Assembly (NCBI GenBank): GCA_016647705.1
Contig: CM028334.1
Location: 186,001 to 250,000, forward strand
DNA: 64,000 nt
Origin: Eucommia ulmoides
Taxonomy: Eukaryota > Streptophyta > Magnoliopsida > Garryales > Eucommiaceae
Direction of reading: 5' to 3'
The notes under the pieces are model-generated. The model saw only the letters and a list, made by a program, of their open reading frames with translations, made no database searches and was not told the DNA's origin. This document shows positions 62,990 to 64,000 of this stretch, one piece after another. Numbering within the stretch: position 1 is the stretch's first letter; each line of letters opens with the position of its first letter. Made by a program: the position numbers and the translations under genes.

Positions 62990-63640
62990 ACAATACAACA
63001 ACAATTAAGTCTTTTTCCTTCTTAAGTACGATCAGTTACATGAATTCATTTACGCCATAGTGATCGATCAAGAGTCATCTTCTCAGTTAGTTTTATTCCG
63101 TAAAATCAGTTCTAATAGTCTCGTTTTAAGTCTTCTTAGGCCTACATTTCCCTCTAGTAGTTCCTTGAGCTTGAACTAAATCGTATTTTATCATTGGTGT
63201 TTGTACGGATTTTCTAGACACTTATCTAAATTGTCAGAAACAATTTTTTCTCCGATGGGTGATATTTTTTGTATGGACTTTTTAGACACGTGTCCAAACC
63301 GTCATAAAAGATTTTATCTCATTTTCTCTTCGATGGGTGTTATTCTTAAATTCTTTCTAATAATTTCATTTTTAATTTTATCTATTTTCGTCTTGCCACT
63401 TATCCACTATAGTATACTTATTTCAGCCATACTAATTTTTTGGACTTATTTTGTGTTTATAGTCTAATATCTTGAACCATATAGTGTAGCTGTTCTTATT
63501 GTAGTTTTATAGAATTTTTCTTTGAATTTCAACAGTGTTCTATGATCACATATCACTTTAATTGCATTTCTCTAATTTAACCATCTTACCTTAATTTTAT
63601 GAGTAATATCCTCCTCATAGTTTGTTTGCTTTTACTATTA
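62990..63640 (-). mobile_element. LINE ORF2 3' remnant
   Basis: Minus-strand frames read KEKFYKTTIRTATLYG, then DKIKNEIIRKNLRITPIEEKM, then RFGHV. These are the recurrent blocks at the end of plant LINE ORF2 proteins downstream of the reverse transcriptase (usual forms KGKFYRTVVRPALLYG, DKIRNEDIR..GVAPIEEKM and RWFGHV). The frame is interrupted by stop codons (for example directly after EEKMR) and shifts, so it is dead. The 3' end of the element points to lower coordinates, near the T-rich tract at 62880. Confidence 0.75.
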
Positions 63641-64000
63641 AGTTATAAACAATCATCTGTCCGATTTATCATCTTACCGTAATTTTGAGTGGTAGGAATG
63701 ACATGCATATTTTCCGTGTTTATTACCGGCTTTGGGTAATGAAAATGACTATATTCAATTATTTCATATTTTGTGGGTTTTGCGAACATTCACTTTTTGA
63801 CAATCAATTGAATGTGTTGGTATGTGAATATTCTCATATTTGATTTGACAAGATCGGTTTGAAATATTCTTGTGAACATTCACATTCACTAATGATAAAA
63901 TTGTTGCAACATTCAATAATTTTTTAATATGCACATGAATGTCTTCTTTAGTAAAATCGCACCTCACCTCCTCGGTCAAATTGTCCTCCACGACTCTCTT

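Overview
This is nuclear DNA of a flowering plant, most likely a eudicot. The genes are split by many AT-rich introns with GT-AG borders. Exons are GC-richer than the surrounding DNA, and the families are plant families (ERF-VII factor, DYW-type PPR, subtilase SBT1.5, FLZ zinc finger, UGT with PSPG box). The spaces between genes hold solo-LTR-like sequences, a copia remnant, a Mutator-like inverted-repeat element and a LINE tail. I cannot name the species. Exon borders were worked out by hand from splice signals, reading-frame phase and remembered homologues. In each multi-exon gene the exon lengths sum to whole codons.

Left part (1-20.9 kb): a BolA-like gene (+), two tandem GDSL esterase/lipase genes (-), the editing factor PPR LOI1/MEF11 (-), an LEA-2/NHL membrane protein (-), a group VII ERF with the Met-Cys oxygen-sensing N-degron (-), and a one-exon SBT1.5 subtilase (-). 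The 17.5-20.9 kb gap holds an old solo-LTR-like copy and a 630-bp Mutator-like element with long inverted ends and a 10-bp target duplication.

Middle (20.9-40.8 kb): a 15-coding-exon ARID4-like chromatin gene (-). It is followed by an 11-kb repeat-rich stretch (30-40 kb) interrupted only by a small two-exon FLZ gene. This stretch holds two further copies of an LTR family also seen at 4.6 kb, a solo LTR inserted into an inverted-repeat element, a stray piece of a proteasome alpha-5 gene, a 1.3-kb element with perfect 5-bp target duplications, and copia polyprotein remnants.

Right part (40.8-64 kb): alanine aminotransferase (15 exons, -), an OBL1-type triacylglycerol lipase (-), a mitochondrial K+/H+ exchange-related protein (-), an 83-residue gene I cannot identify (+), a family-88-like UDP-glycosyltransferase (-), and an ER tail-anchored ubiquitin-conjugating enzyme of the UBC33/34 type (-). 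The window closes in AT-rich DNA with a LINE 3' remnant.

The genes do not form a pathway. Several are oxygen- or seed-related: the ERF-VII factor, alanine aminotransferase (a classic hypoxia enzyme) and the oil-body lipase. The gene order appears to keep two old linkage groups that I recall from Arabidopsis: GDSL / RAP2.2 / SBT1.5 / OBL1 on chromosome 3, and UBC34 / AlaAT1 on chromosome 1. I found no rRNA or tRNA gene, no CRISPR array and no convincing undescribed system. The items most worth a second look are the GDSL gene with a displaced catalytic His, the probable GC-AG intron in OBL1, the nested elements with intact target duplications, and the unidentified small gene.
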